The position numbers were made by a program, and so were the translations under genes. From Chaetoderma sp. LZ-2023a (lineage: Eukaryota > Mollusca > Caudofoveata > Chaetodermatida > Chaetodermatidae), in assembly GCA_034401795.1 (NCBI GenBank), contig JAVVLW010001576.1:1-64000 (forward strand): a DNA stretch of 64,000 nt. The letters run 5' to 3'. Positions 52,765-62,540 of this stretch are shown here, piece after piece (the first letter of the stretch is position 1; each line of letters opens with the position of its first letter). The notes under the pieces are model-generated. The model made no database searches, was not told where the DNA came from, and saw only the letters and a list, made by a program, of their open reading frames with translations.

Positions 52765-54399
52765 CCTTGGAGAGCGCTTGCCGTGCCGAGCCGCCGAACA
52801 AGCCTGGACCTATGAAGGGCGCAGAAGATAATGCAGCCCTCATTTCCGGTCCTGGTTCTACACAATCGAGAACCATTCTCCGTCGCTCTGCCAACGTTCT
52901 AGTGATCACCCTGGCCAGGCAATCCTGAGACAGGCGCATGGTGTCCCGAACAATTCCGGGAGCAGCCTCTGGCACCTGTCCGCCTTCCGCCGTGCAGTCC
53001 AGCATACCCTGCAAGACGGTACACCCGTGCGACAGCGCAGCCATGGCTGCCCTCGCCGCATCCTCAATGAGCGTGAGCTCATTGAACGGGTCTTTGTTGG
53101 TCTGAGAAACCAAAGGACGTGACCGCCCCTTAGCCTTCCCAGCCAACGGCCTATTCAGCGCCTCTCGTTCCGCAACGGAAAGCCGTGGAACCCGGGCGTA
53201 CTGATGATAAGCCAGCTCCGGAAAACGGACCCTACTCCTTATCCCCTTCGGGGCCTTTGGTAACGCAGTCTGGCTGAACCAGACGGGTATGTCACAACTT
53301 CCAACATGTCAGAAGTCTGCGTATCCAATGGGAGTGTCGGCATGGCAGAAGAGCCACTTGACAGAGCGCTAGCCGCACGCTCTGACATCCGTTCCATCGC
53401 CGGATCGCGCTGAGATCCTAGATCAGATGCCAACCCGAGACGATTGGTCATCCATCCAAGGACCTGCACCCATTCAGCTTCGGTGCAGAAAACGGACTCG
53501 TCCATCAAAGAACTGCCGTTCTCATCCTCCCTCTCTCCCTTAGATGAAAGGGCCACCGACGATCCCTGCTGAACGCTATGATATGCGTCTCTGCCAGGAC
53601 AGAACGCATCCATAACGCGACTACCAGCGGCACCGGTGTCTAACGAATCGCCAGACCCGGATTCCCCGCAGTCCATCGGCTCCCGCACGGGATCCGGAAC
53701 TACGGCCGCCTGAACTACGGCTGGTACCGTCACTCCGATAGGAGCCGCACCTAACGCCGCCGGGATACCAGCAGGAACCGCAAAACACGGCTCCGCCGGC
53801 ATCTCTGGTTGCACAAACAGCGGATGGAATATGCCTGACGGAACGTCGACATCACCATCCGCCTGGCAAACCCGTACAAATCCCGAGGGCGACCCCTGGG
53901 ACGTACTAGGCCTTGCCGTCATCGAAATATCCGGCATGCCGGAATCTTCCATTAGCAGCAGATCTTCCTCCTCTATCGTCGGCTCTTGAGCCAAGGACAG
54001 AGAAGGGGCAGGTGCATGACCCTCAGCAGAACTAGCCGGACCACCTAATGGTTGTCCTGCACCAGCTTGCCTCACCGGGACCGTGGACTGCAACGAGTCA
54101 AACATCGCCTTGAACTGGGCCGCCCATACGCCCAGCGCTAAATCCATTCGTTCATTCAGACGACCTTCAAGTCCCATAAGAGACGCCTGCTGCAATTTCG
54201 CTGCCTTGTCCTTCGCGATCCTCTCCAGCCTCGCCCGTCGATCCCTGTCAAACTCTGCCACCATTGCCGACGACCACTTCACGCACACATCACAAGTGCT
54301 GCCGACCTTACACTGAGCGCACGCCACACAGTGATGTCCCAAGTACTTCCGCTTCATGAACCTGTTGCACTTCTGGCACGTGTCCGGATTCTTCGGTTT
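52427..54399 (-). pseudogene. DIRS gag-like protein, frameshifted (DIRS-A2)
   Basis: N-terminal part (54399-53239) with the Cys-rich finger (CQKCNRF..HHCVACAQC..TCDVCVKW) runs out of frame near 53262-53290: two bases are lost ('gcagtc' for 'gcatagtc') and one G gained. The C-terminal part (53146-52427) keeps the conserved region and the complete RGG/GRG-rich tail (RKGGGSGRGGYRKDSRGGG) that DIRS-A1 lacks. An acceptor 'ctctgtgttcgcag' ends at 54400, and no ATG precedes the finger. Confidence 0.85.
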
Positions 54400-55052
54400 C
54401 TGCGAACACAGAGAAAAATTACAACGCTGCACATGACAAATGATGACGAGCAATACGCACAATTGACTTGATAGTTAAGATTTCTTAAACACATTAACTT
54501 TCTCTTAAATTAATGATAATCAAGTTCTTAGGCAGGAAATATTTGAAACTTTTTTGAGTGAAAATTAAAAAAAACCACAACTCAGCCTTTAACTAACGTT
54601 AAATAACCAAGGCTACATCGCCGATCGCTACAAACACCCTCGACAATGAAGCGAAAGCTAATATCGGCGATAAACAGAGTGCATAGACACACCAAGCCAA
54701 GAACGACATAATTCATGGGCACCGCCATCTTGGCCAAGGGCGCATCCATCTTAAGAGGAACCGAGTCGCAAGAGAAAATTAACCGAGTACCCGAATTAAA
54801 CTAAACGTTAACGGGTACAGAAGCGACTCCAACAATGGCTAACATTTTAAAACAATGTGCCAATTTAAGGAAATTTCAAACAGTCATTATGGCACGAATG
54901 TATAAATTCTAGATTGATACAACCTGCCCCTGTGATGATTTTCCTTTTTCCTCCATGATGCCAACAATAACCCACTCCAACAACGCTTAAATTCGGTTAA
55001 AATTGAAAATTTTAAGAGCTTGAAAAAACGTGACTCTCTCAAGTCGCAAAAT

Positions 55053-55212
55053 AGACGAATCCGACTGTGATTGGGAATTGACTCGGTACCTGCGGCTATG
55101 GTATTCCCGGACACAGTAGGGGCAGGACCAGGAGAGTGCGGAGTTTTAATTGTTTATTTTGAGCTAGACTAGATAATAGACATTATCATAATAGTACATC
55201 TGGTAAGTATTA
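55053..55212. repeat. DIRS-A2 inverted terminal repeat, 5' side
   Basis: Reverse complement of 48461-48619. Confidence 0.9.
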
Positions 55213-55224
55213 TTCGAAGTAGAA

Positions 55225-55481
55225 AGGTGATGCACAAATGTGTTGAGGCTAGTACATCATCACCAGTCTCAAGTGGAACACAAGTCTTCATTCAGTAATG
55301 ATAGCGACACTTCACATTTGTCTCCAGTAGCATATTGACCAAATGGTCTGCTATATACTTGTATGTCAGTTCTTAGTTATGACTCACACCAGTAGTAGCT
55401 GGTTTGTCAGTCAGTCTGTCACATATTTGACATTTCTGACAACATTGTCTATGTCATAAATATAGCAAGTTGCCTTAGTTT
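55225..55481. other. Host spacer between DIRS-A2 and DIRS-B
   Basis: 257 bp of original intron sequence separating the two elements. Nothing coding. Confidence 0.7.
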
Positions 55482-55519
55482 AAACGAAATCTAGGATTTC
55501 TTTTTTCACGAGAGAGTTG

Positions 55520-55680
55520 ATACTTACCTCCCTAATACTTTTGATATTGCTAAATATTGGCTTTCACTCAATAAACACTCAGATTAAAAACAGTTAGGTG
55601 CCCCTACTGGGCAGGGAGTCAGAGCGTAGTCTGGCGGATGCCAGCCCCACCACCGCGCATGCGCAGACTAGCACTTCCTC
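55520..55680. repeat. DIRS-B inverted terminal repeat, 3' side
   Basis: About 160 bp, reverse complement of 62355-62516 with almost no differences. It includes 'gcgcatgcgc'. On the sense strand its outer edge reads 'agggag|gtaagtat', a strong donor-like sequence. Confidence 0.9.
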
Positions 55681-55765
55681 TGACTAGATTATTGGCTGAC
55701 ACACATGCAACTATTAAGAGCCTGAAGACCGAGCCTCTGTGGGGTGGAGAGGCCGGGTCCGTATC

Positions 55766-55864
55766 TAGGGAGGTAAGTATCAACTCTCTCGTGAAAAAAG
55801 AAATCCTAGATTTTGTTTATTTCACTTCAAGAGTATACTTACCTCCCTAATACTTTTGATATTG
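55766..55864. repeat. DIRS-B internal complementary region
   Basis: First part is the reverse complement of the 3' terminus (55485-55530, 'ctctctcgtgaaaaaag..'). Second part is the reverse complement of the 5' terminus (62495-62531, 'ttcacttcaagagtatac'). It fixes the element ends. Confidence 0.9.
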
Positions 55865-56397
55865 CCAGAATTCGAAAGTGAATCTGGCGGGAGGGAGGCG
55901 AGGTCAAAAGACCAGCTCATCCCTATACGCTTTTCTGCGTTTAAGGCACTTAAACTTCTGAAACTGTACGAAAAACAATCAGGATTTGACTAACCATCGG
56001 ATAACACCACCGATGTGAGAGAGATGACCGAATGTCATATGCGCTCCCCCCCCCTCCTTCCTGGGAGGAAGAGTCGACTGACCTCAATGTCCTATACGCT
56101 CTCTACGTACAAGTGCCATGTACTACAGGACAGAGACGAAAAAGCTCCATTTTCGTAAACTCTCAACAATGAACCACACAAATACACAAACCATCACCAT
56201 ATTAATAACGGGTAACGTGACAATACAATCAACAACGGACAACCCATGAACAAGACTGACCTTGTTGAAAATGGCTGCTGACATCATCTTCCCATTGGTG
56301 AAGACTGATGCAGGCCCAAAAAAGTGGGTGTTTCCATAAATTAATTGTGAAATATATAAGCAATGAGGAAAAACCTCCTCAAAAAATATAAACCGAG

Positions 56398-59295
56398 TTA
56401 TTTTTTCAAAATCGACAAGGCGAGAGGATTAGAGGTGTCACGGAGATAATGGTCTGTAAAACTGGACTCACAGTGCCATTGAGCCACCGACATAATATCA
56501 TCCACAGGGACCCCATTAAATAGGGCAGTGGATGTCACTACGCCGCGGACACTGTGAGCCTTGGCCACGTCAACCTGCTTCCCGGTGGCGGATTTATGGC
56601 AAAACTGAATGCATTCTACAATCCACCTTGAAATGGTGTCCTTAGAAGCCCTGCCATGGGGTTCAATATATGACAACCATAACGCTGACTGGTCGGTGCG
56701 CCACTCCGCCGTACGTTGTTTGTACCGGCGCAGCGCCCGGACGGGACACCATGCTTTAGAATTAGGATCATATCTAGTTAAAGCAGGCAAAATAATAGGT
56801 TGACCTGGATATTTCAACGACTGATTTTTAGCCAAGAAATTAATCCTAGGTAGCAGCTTAAGGCCTTCCCCTGAAACCACAAAACGGTCATCCTCGGCTG
56901 ATAAGGCATGAATTTCACTCCTACGCCTAGCCGAGGCCGCAGCAATTAAAAACACAGTCTTCAGTGTTAGTAGTTTCATAGAAATGGAACTAAGTGGTTC
57001 AAAAGGCTTATCACCTAGTACTTGAAGCACTAGCGATAAACTCCAAGACGGAATCACAGGTGGATTCCTTGGTCTTAGATTGCCCATGCCTTTAATTAAT
57101 ACATTTAATGTATTTACTTCATCACTTCCCCTCTTAGCCAAGCAAGGAATAACAGACATTAATGCTGACTTATAACCAGCAATAGAGTTAGGCTTGAGGC
57201 TATAGGCATCATAGAGGTGACAGAGGAAATCAGCTACTACTTGAATAGATGAACCCATTGGATCAATACATCTTTTTGAGCACCATTCTGCAAATCTGTT
57301 GATTTTATAATTATATGCTCTGGAGGTTGACCCCCTCCTGGCTTTGGCCATAAACATGGCTGCTTGCTCAGAAAAGCCCTCCTTAATTCTAGATTCCTTG
57401 ACAACATCCACGCAGTCAATCTGAACATTGACGGATTGTTGTGAAGGGCCTTGCCCTGGAAGATAATATCGTCCATCAGAGGCAGAGGAACCGGATTGCA
57501 GACCAGAAGGTCCAGCAGATCCGTATACCATGATCGGCTTGGCCAATCCGGGGCGATCAGAAGCACTTGGCATTCCTCTTGTCTGATTTTCTGAAGAATT
57601 TTTGGAATCAGGATTGCTGGAGGGAATGCGTATGCATACATTCTCCCCCAGCTGATAGCTAACGCATCTGTTGCGAAAGCGCTTGGATCCGGAATCGGAG
57701 AGACGTACGTCGTCATCTTCGCATTCTTCTTCGTTGCGAACAAATCGATGTTGGGTTTCCCCCAATGGTCGAACAGACGATCCGCCACACATTGATTTAG
57801 TTGCCATTCCGTGGGTAAAACACTCATCCTTCGGCTCAATGAGTCTGCTAGCAGGTTTAACCTTCCCGGAATATGAACTGCTTTCAAGGTAATCTGGTGA
57901 TCCAGACACCAACAAAGCAGTTTCCATGTCATCATACAGAGACTGGGCGACTTCGTTCCGCCCTGGCGGTTTATGTAAGTCACAACTGTTGAGTTGTCTG
58001 AACGAATAAGAACAATCTTGCCCTGAACTTTCTGTAAGAAATGTTCCAGGCCCAGGACTACTGCTCTTAGCTCCAGTAGATTTATATGTTCCTTTGACTG
58101 TTCCAGATTCCAAAGCCCTGATATCGTGGACTCTTCCAGGCAAGCTCCCCAGCCCTCCATCGATGCATCTGTATACACAGTCACCTGAGGGTGGGGAGGG
58201 GTTAGCATAACCCCCACCAAGAGATTCTCTGTGTCCAACCACCATTGCAGGTGATGAATCAGAGGCGCCAACACTGACACATTCGAGTCCAGCGAACCTG
58301 TACTCTGGGTCCATTGTGTCATGAGAAATAACTGGATCGGCCGCCTGCGTAAGGCGGCCTGAGGAATGACTGGTTCCAATGAAACCATCAACCCCAGCAT
58401 TCTCAAGTAAACCCGTGCCAGGACATGACGACTGTCGCACACTGACTGAATTAATGAGATGAGTTTCTGAACTCTCTCCTGAGTAGGATAAACATATCCT
58501 GTCTCTAGATCGAAGAACATCCCCAGGTAAACAAACTTCTGGGATGGAGTCAGCTCTGATTTTGGGAAATTGATCATCCAGCCTAAGTCTGTGAGAGTTT
58601 TCAAAACAATCTCCAGACTGGCCGACAAACTTTCCCGGGTGTGCGCTTTCAACAGCCAGTCGTCTATGTACATGTGGACTGCTATGCTTCTCCTGCGGAG
58701 GTATGCGGTGATCGCAAGAACCACACGGGTGAACACCCGAGGAGCCGTGGAAATTCCGAAGGGCAACACCCTGAATTCCCACTGTCTGCCCTGGAATGCA
58801 AATCTCAGGAAGCGACAGAAACTCCCGTGGATGGGGATGTGGAAATAAGCGTCCTTCAAATCTATCGACGCCGTCCACATCCCCCTCTCCAACCCCGCCA
58901 ACACCGAGCGCACCGTTTCCATCTTGAAACTGGGCGTCTCGATGAACTTGTTCAATGGCTTGAGGTTGAGAATCGGTCTCCACCCTCCGGTGCGTTTTGT
59001 TACTAAGAAGAGGGTTGAATAGAAGCCCGGACACCTTTGTGCCGGCTGAATAGCTCCCTTTTGTACGAGGGAATCTATCTCCTCCTCGATACACAACCTT
59101 TGCTCTGGATCTCTCGGAATGGGAGTCCAGACTGGCACTAGAGACAGTCGCGACGGCGGGCCTGTCATCCACTCTGGATGATACCCGACGGAAAGCCATC
59201 GCAAGACTAAACGGTCCTGAGTTAACCGTTCCCACTCTTGCATGTGGTCGGCTAGCCGGCCTCCCACCGGTCCACCTAGGGACAGAGGTGGACAC
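56398..59295 (-). CDS. DIRS tyrosine recombinase ORF with long overprinted N-terminus (DIRS-B)
   Basis: 965 codons, first codon GTG, so the true start is uncertain. The C-terminal third is a phage-type tyrosine recombinase: ASARRRSEIHAL (catalytic Arg), H914 and R917 (HSVR), W940-H941, and nucleophile Y950 (FTDHYLRD). It would resolve and insert the circular DNA without duplicating the target. The first roughly 650 codons lie over the RT/RNase H ORF in another frame and have no recognisable fold. The same overprinted frame is open in DIRS-A1 and DIRS-A2. The overlap copies the DIRS-1 gene order, in which the recombinase ORF overlaps RT/RH. Confidence 0.85.
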   Translation of the reverse strand: MSTSVPRWTGGRPASRPHARVGTVNSGPFSLAMAFRRVSSRVDDRPAVATVSSASLDSHSERSRAKVVYRGGDRFPRTKGSYSAGTKVSGLLFNPLLSNKTHRRVETDSQPQAIEQVHRDAQFQDGNGALGVGGVGEGDVDGVDRFEGRLFPHPHPREFLSLPEICIPGQTVGIQGVALRNFHGSSGVHPCGSCDHRIPPQEKHSSPHVHRRLAVESAHPGKFVGQSGDCFENSHRLRLDDQFPKIRADSIPEVCLPGDVLRSRDRICLSYSGESSETHLINSVSVRQSSCPGTGLLENAGVDGFIGTSHSSGRLTQAADPVISHDTMDPEYRFAGLECVSVGASDSSPAMVVGHRESLGGGYANPSPPSGDCVYRCIDGGLGSLPGRVHDIRALESGTVKGTYKSTGAKSSSPGPGTFLTESSGQDCSYSFRQLNSCDLHKPPGRNEVAQSLYDDMETALLVSGSPDYLESSSYSGKVKPASRLIEPKDECFTHGMATKSMCGGSSVRPLGETQHRFVRNEEECEDDDVRLSDSGSKRFRNRCVSYQLGENVCIRIPSSNPDSKNSSENQTRGMPSASDRPGLAKPIMVYGSAGPSGLQSGSSASDGRYYLPGQGPSQQSVNVQIDCVDVVKESRIKEGFSEQAAMFMAKARRGSTSRAYNYKINRFAEWCSKRCIDPMGSSIQVVADFLCHLYDAYSLKPNSIAGYKSALMSVIPCLAKRGSDEVNTLNVLIKGMGNLRPRNPPVIPSWSLSLVLQVLGDKPFEPLSSISMKLLTLKTVFLIAAASARRRSEIHALSAEDDRFVVSGEGLKLLPRINFLAKNQSLKYPGQPIILPALTRYDPNSKAWCPVRALRRYKQRTAEWRTDQSALWLSYIEPHGRASKDTISRWIVECIQFCHKSATGKQVDVAKAHSVRGVVTSTALFNGVPVDDIMSVAQWHCESSFTDHYLRDTSNPLALSILKK

Positions 59296-59618
59296 GAGGC
59301 ATGCAAGAGCGGCACTGTCCCCGTCGCCATAAACACCGGAGTGGTTCTTACCGCGGTAACCGTCCCGTCAGGACCGATAACCACGCCCAGATCCTCGCGC
59401 GCCCCGCCCCGCCCCGCGCGCACCTCGGTGCGCGGGCGGCTGCCTGGCTGACGGCGCCTGAGGAACCTGCGCCCCCCTCGCTGCTGGCCGAATCGCACGC
59501 GGCCGAGGCCGACGCTGCGACGGTGGCTGGCCTCTGACTTGGCCAGCACCACCTCGAGCCTGCAGGGGACGATACGCAGGGGGCGCGGCGCGAACGTTAG
59601 CACGACGCAGCACCTCAA
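57237..59618 (-). CDS. DIRS reverse transcriptase/RNase H (DIRS-B)
   Basis: 793-codon open frame, first codon TTG; the first ATG is codon 97. The basic N-terminal region overlaps gag by about 250 bp. RT at about 195-410: SIDLKDAYFHIP with D253, LPFGISTAPRVF, YIDD 317-320. RNase H: D484 (YTDAS), E516, D541 (RSDNSTVV), D592 (LADSLSR). A conserved segment follows (IDLFATKKNAK..YVSPIPDP..YAFPP). All catalytic residues are present. How it is initiated is not visible; frameshifting or reinitiation from gag is possible. Confidence 0.92.
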   Translation of the reverse strand: MRCCVVLTFAPRPLRIVPCRLEVVLAKSEASHRRSVGLGRVRFGQQRGGRRFLRRRQPGSRPRTEVRAGRGGAREDLGVVIGPDGTVTAVRTTPVFMATGTVPLLHASCPPLSLGGPVGGRLADHMQEWERLTQDRLVLRWLSVGYHPEWMTGPPSRLSLVPVWTPIPRDPEQRLCIEEEIDSLVQKGAIQPAQRCPGFYSTLFLVTKRTGGWRPILNLKPLNKFIETPSFKMETVRSVLAGLERGMWTASIDLKDAYFHIPIHGSFCRFLRFAFQGRQWEFRVLPFGISTAPRVFTRVVLAITAYLRRRSIAVHMYIDDWLLKAHTRESLSASLEIVLKTLTDLGWMINFPKSELTPSQKFVYLGMFFDLETGYVYPTQERVQKLISLIQSVCDSRHVLARVYLRMLGLMVSLEPVIPQAALRRRPIQLFLMTQWTQSTGSLDSNVSVLAPLIHHLQWWLDTENLLVGVMLTPPHPQVTVYTDASMEGWGACLEESTISGLWNLEQSKEHINLLELRAVVLGLEHFLQKVQGKIVLIRSDNSTVVTYINRQGGTKSPSLCMMTWKLLCWCLDHQITLKAVHIPGRLNLLADSLSRRMSVLPTEWQLNQCVADRLFDHWGKPNIDLFATKKNAKMTTYVSPIPDPSAFATDALAISWGRMYAYAFPPAILIPKILQKIRQEECQVLLIAPDWPSRSWYTDLLDLLVCNPVPLPLMDDIIFQGKALHNNPSMFRLTAWMLSRNLELRRAFLSKQPCLWPKPGGGQPPEHIIIKSTDLQNGAQKDVLIQWVHLFK

Positions 59619-61428
59619 ACTGCTCGCGCAGCGCCCTCTGGTTATTCACCAGGGTGACCGTCTCCTGGAGGTGTCGACATCCCTCACCTCCAAAAAGACC
59701 AGGACCCGTCATAGGCGTATGCAGTAGCCTATTGTACAGGTCCTGAGACGGGCACAGATTGTCCAGGGCAAACGTGCGTCTTGCCCGGACACTCCTGGTC
59801 ACCGCCCGAGTCATACAGTCCAGCGCCAGGTTAATACCATCCTGGATGGCTCGCTGGACCGTGACCGGACTTGGCTGGCGCGATGCGGATGCCGTTACTA
59901 CCCCCTGTAACAGCTGGGAGACGTGGGACAGAGCAGCAATCGAAGCCCTCCCACTCTCCTCCGCATCACGCAACGCGGTATTCGCCGAACGCAACGCGTT
60001 CGAGCACAAGACCCCCGTGTCAGAACGGGAGCCTGGCCGCGCATCCTCACCCAAAGCCGCGCGGTCATCCACGCTGGGCTTGGGTACCACACCGTACCGC
60101 TGGTAATCCAGGGGCACGATGCGACAACGCCTGGCCACCTCGCGAGGGGCCTTTGCGAGACGTCCACTCGACTTAATGGACGACTCCGCCGCCTCGAACA
60201 TGTCAACGACATGCTCCGCCAGCGGCAGAGAAGGCATAGCGTTAGCAGTCGGTTTCCCCGCTAACCACGGCCTGTGGTCACGCTGGCTAGCCGACTGCTC
60301 CACGGGCAGATCAGGCAGAACGCTCACCAACCACTGGCAAGCGTCAGACCAATCCTCCTCCGTGGCTAACTGCGAGCGCTCTACAAGACGGGGGCCTTCG
60401 TCTTCCTCCTGAGCGCAAGCAGTAGAGCATGACGGCGGGTACGCTGATACACCTGGCAAGCCAGGGAAAACATGCGGGCCTGACAGCACCGGCATGACAA
60501 TATCACTGGTTTGACCAGGAGCAGGCGCCGTGGTAGAGCGCTGGGCACATACCGCCCCACCACGGGCCCGGCCAGCACCAGCAACACCCTCGGCAAGCCG
60601 AGGTATGCGGTACCGCTGGCCATCAGCAGCGCCCTTGGCCACCACCTGAGCCGCGGACTCTACTCCAGGGTGAGTAAAACCGTGGAAGAAGCCGCCCGTA
60701 TTCCCCGCGAGGGGTGCACAAACGTCTTCATCCATGTCCACGTCGTCAGACGGCGACCCTAGCAGGTAATCCTCATCACCCTGGTCAGAAAGATTAGACC
60801 CCGGGTCAGCAAAGAGAGCTAACCCGGGCTGACCAGGAACGGTGCCATAGGAGGTACTGGCCACCGCGGCGTGCGGATACCCCTGGACTGATAAGCAGCC
60901 CGCGGGTTCCAGCGACAACCGTCCACGGTCCCCTATCGGCGCGGCAATAAGCCTGCTGCCAGGGTCGTGGAACGCCCCCTCTAATGGGGCCACCTCTGAA
61001 TCGTCGAACAACGGAAGCGGTCTAAGGAAAACCGATCCAGAGGCGGGGATTACCTGCTCCGAAGCCGATGATGAGGACAGTAAAGGATTTGGTCCAGGAA
61101 GCATGCCACGAAGCAACCCTGGAACCAAATCCTTTAATGTCCTCTTCATCTCTCCCAACATCTCGGTCCGGAAGGCCTCCATATCCACCGCGGACGAGGC
61201 CTTCCCCTTACCCTTCCTACTTACAACCTCTCGTTTCCGCTTCTTCTTCTTCTCCTCCTCTACCACCTTGTCCGTCGCCTGCAAGCACAAGAATTCGGAC
61301 ATTAACTCGCCCCCCCAGTGCTTACATATCTCACAATTACCCGATGGACCACAAGGGCTACATTGATAGCAAAGATGAGGCAAGAACTTATCATGCAGAA
61401 ATCGTCCACAGGACGCGCAACCCGGTCC
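59368..61428 (-). CDS. DIRS gag-like protein (DIRS-B)
   Basis: Begins with the same finger pattern as DIRS-A (CASCGRF..HLCYQCSPC..NCEICKHW), then a Lys-rich stretch (EEEKKKKRKREVV), an acidic variable region, a conserved block near the middle, and a Gly/Arg-rich C-terminus (GARGAGRGARGSGRGYRS). The frame is open upstream only to a TTG, and no ATG precedes the finger. A good acceptor 'tttgccctgtttcag' ends at 61429, so the protein start must come from an upstream exon. A candidate is ATG at 62237 (17 codons to donor 'cag|gtgact' at 62186), which joins in phase. The GC content is far above the flanks. Confidence 0.85.
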   Translation of the reverse strand, partial: GPGCASCGRFLHDKFLPHLCYQCSPCGPSGNCEICKHWGGELMSEFLCLQATDKVVEEEKKKKRKREVVSRKGKGKASSAVDMEAFRTEMLGEMKRTLKDLVPGLLRGMLPGPNPLLSSSSASEQVIPASGSVFLRPLPLFDDSEVAPLEGAFHDPGSRLIAAPIGDRGRLSLEPAGCLSVQGYPHAAVASTSYGTVPGQPGLALFADPGSNLSDQGDEDYLLGSPSDDVDMDEDVCAPLAGNTGGFFHGFTHPGVESAAQVVAKGAADGQRYRIPRLAEGVAGAGRARGGAVCAQRSTTAPAPGQTSDIVMPVLSGPHVFPGLPGVSAYPPSCSTACAQEEDEGPRLVERSQLATEEDWSDACQWLVSVLPDLPVEQSASQRDHRPWLAGKPTANAMPSLPLAEHVVDMFEAAESSIKSSGRLAKAPREVARRCRIVPLDYQRYGVVPKPSVDDRAALGEDARPGSRSDTGVLCSNALRSANTALRDAEESGRASIAALSHVSQLLQGVVTASASRQPSPVTVQRAIQDGINLALDCMTRAVTRSVRARRTFALDNLCPSQDLYNRLLHTPMTGPGLFGGEGCRHLQETVTLVNNQRALREQFEVLRRANVRAAPPAYRPLQARGGAGQVRGQPPSQRRPRPRAIRPAARGAQVPQAPSARQPPAHRGARGAGRGARGSGRGYRS

Positions 61429-62186
61429 CTGAAACAGGGCAAAGGACAAGGAGTATGAGCAAACTAGTTAAGCTTAGACACTCAAACCAACTCAAAGAGA
61501 AGGAAAACGATCATAAAGATCAATATACATCAGAAACCAGCATTGCAACTTAAATTGCTGATAAATACATAGCCAGGCTGATTATGACGTCATTAATCCC
61601 GTGACAGGAAAAAATCGATCCCAACAAACATCCAAGTGCGAGGACGAATTGTATGCTGAATGGATACGTCGACTACACAACCATCAGATACACATAGATA
61701 ACTCTTTTCTGGCAAAAATGTTAATTATCTCCCTTTGCTTACTATAATTAACATCACCACATTATCAATAACTAGATACCTGACACCTTGTATAGACAAA
61801 CCATCCAACGTGACGAACTGGAGTACTCCACCACCTGCACGCCTCTTAACTCTCTCCACCTCATGGGGAAGGAATTGGATCAAGAGGGCAAAGCGAGAAG
61901 ACCTTTATACTAGGCCTCCAACTCACTGGACATAAATCATTTGGTTAGATAACCTAACAGTGTTAGTAGGAAATGGAACCATGGTGGAGAGAAAACTAAC
62001 TCTCTGCTGCTGTGATGCCACCACCTAGCGTCATACAGACCTGTGGACATAAACAGAAAGAGAAATTAGCCTTAGGTAGCACCGAGTTGACATAAACCAA
62101 CTAACCAAGGCGCTTATCACGGTAAATGCGAGTCCCGGAAACACAATACACCGGGCAAAAAACTCGCTAATTTTACTAGAAGTCAC

Positions 62187-62237
62187 CTGATTCAAAGGTC
62201 CTAGGTCCCCCTTTGGCGAAGTGATCCTTCCTGCCAT
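62187..62237 (-). CDS. Candidate first exon of DIRS-B gag
   Basis: ATG in good context ('aggatgg'), 17 codons beginning MAGRITSPKG, ending 'aatcag' before 'gtgact'. Splicing to 61428 would be in phase 0 and place the start directly before the zinc finger. This is a prediction from splice-site fit only. Confidence 0.4.
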
Positions 62238-62354
62238 CCTAATCAGTGACTATCACTCCAAAATAACACAACCAAGTTATGAAAACAGTTTAAGAGCAAG
62301 GAAAAGCTATTGCACAAAAAAACATGTGTGATCCCTCTGCCAATAATCTAGCAA

Positions 62355-62516
62355 AGAGGAAGTGCTAGTCTGCGCATGCGCGGTGGTGGGGCTGGCATCC
62401 GCCAGACTACGCTCTGACTCCCTGCCCAGTAGGGGCACCTAACTGTTTTTAATCTGAGTGTTTATTGAGTGAAAGCCAATATTTAGCAATATCAAAAGTA
62501 TTAGGGAGGTAAGTAT
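62355..62516. repeat. DIRS-B inverted terminal repeat, 5' side
   Basis: Reverse complement of 55520-55680. Confidence 0.9.
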
Positions 62517-62540
62517 ACTCTTGAAGTGAAACAGCGATAC

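Larger units (their letters stand above)
48423..55224 (-). mobile_element. DIRS-type retrotransposon, DIRS-A2 (about 6.8 kb), degraded
   Basis: Same family as DIRS-A1 with the same ends, inverted terminal repeats and ICR. It lies in the TRAPPC11 intron in the sense orientation. Coding damage: net -1 shift in gag near 53262-53290, a 16-bp G-rich insertion near 50562-50582 in the RT/RH region, and a 2-bp deletion near 49711 inside the recombinase. It could move only with help from another copy. Confidence 0.95.
55482..62531 (-). mobile_element. DIRS-type retrotransposon, DIRS-B (about 7.05 kb), apparently complete
   Basis: Inverted terminal repeats at about 55520-55680 and 62355-62516, ICR at 55766-55864, and three long open frames without a visible break: gag (61428-59368), RT/RH (59618-57237) and tyrosine recombinase (59295-56398). 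Protein similarity to DIRS-A is clear, but the terminal sequences are unrelated, so it is a separate family. The 5' end lies nine bases inside the TRAPPC11 intron. The intact frames suggest it was recently active. Confidence 0.95.

Noticed and set aside
59539-60762. Several plus-strand frames opposite DIRS-B gag
   Set aside because: Antisense shadows of a GC-rich coding region.
61068-61553. 161-aa plus-strand frame at the gag start of DIRS-B
   Set aside because: Antisense to the zinc finger exon; no conserved counterpart in DIRS-A.
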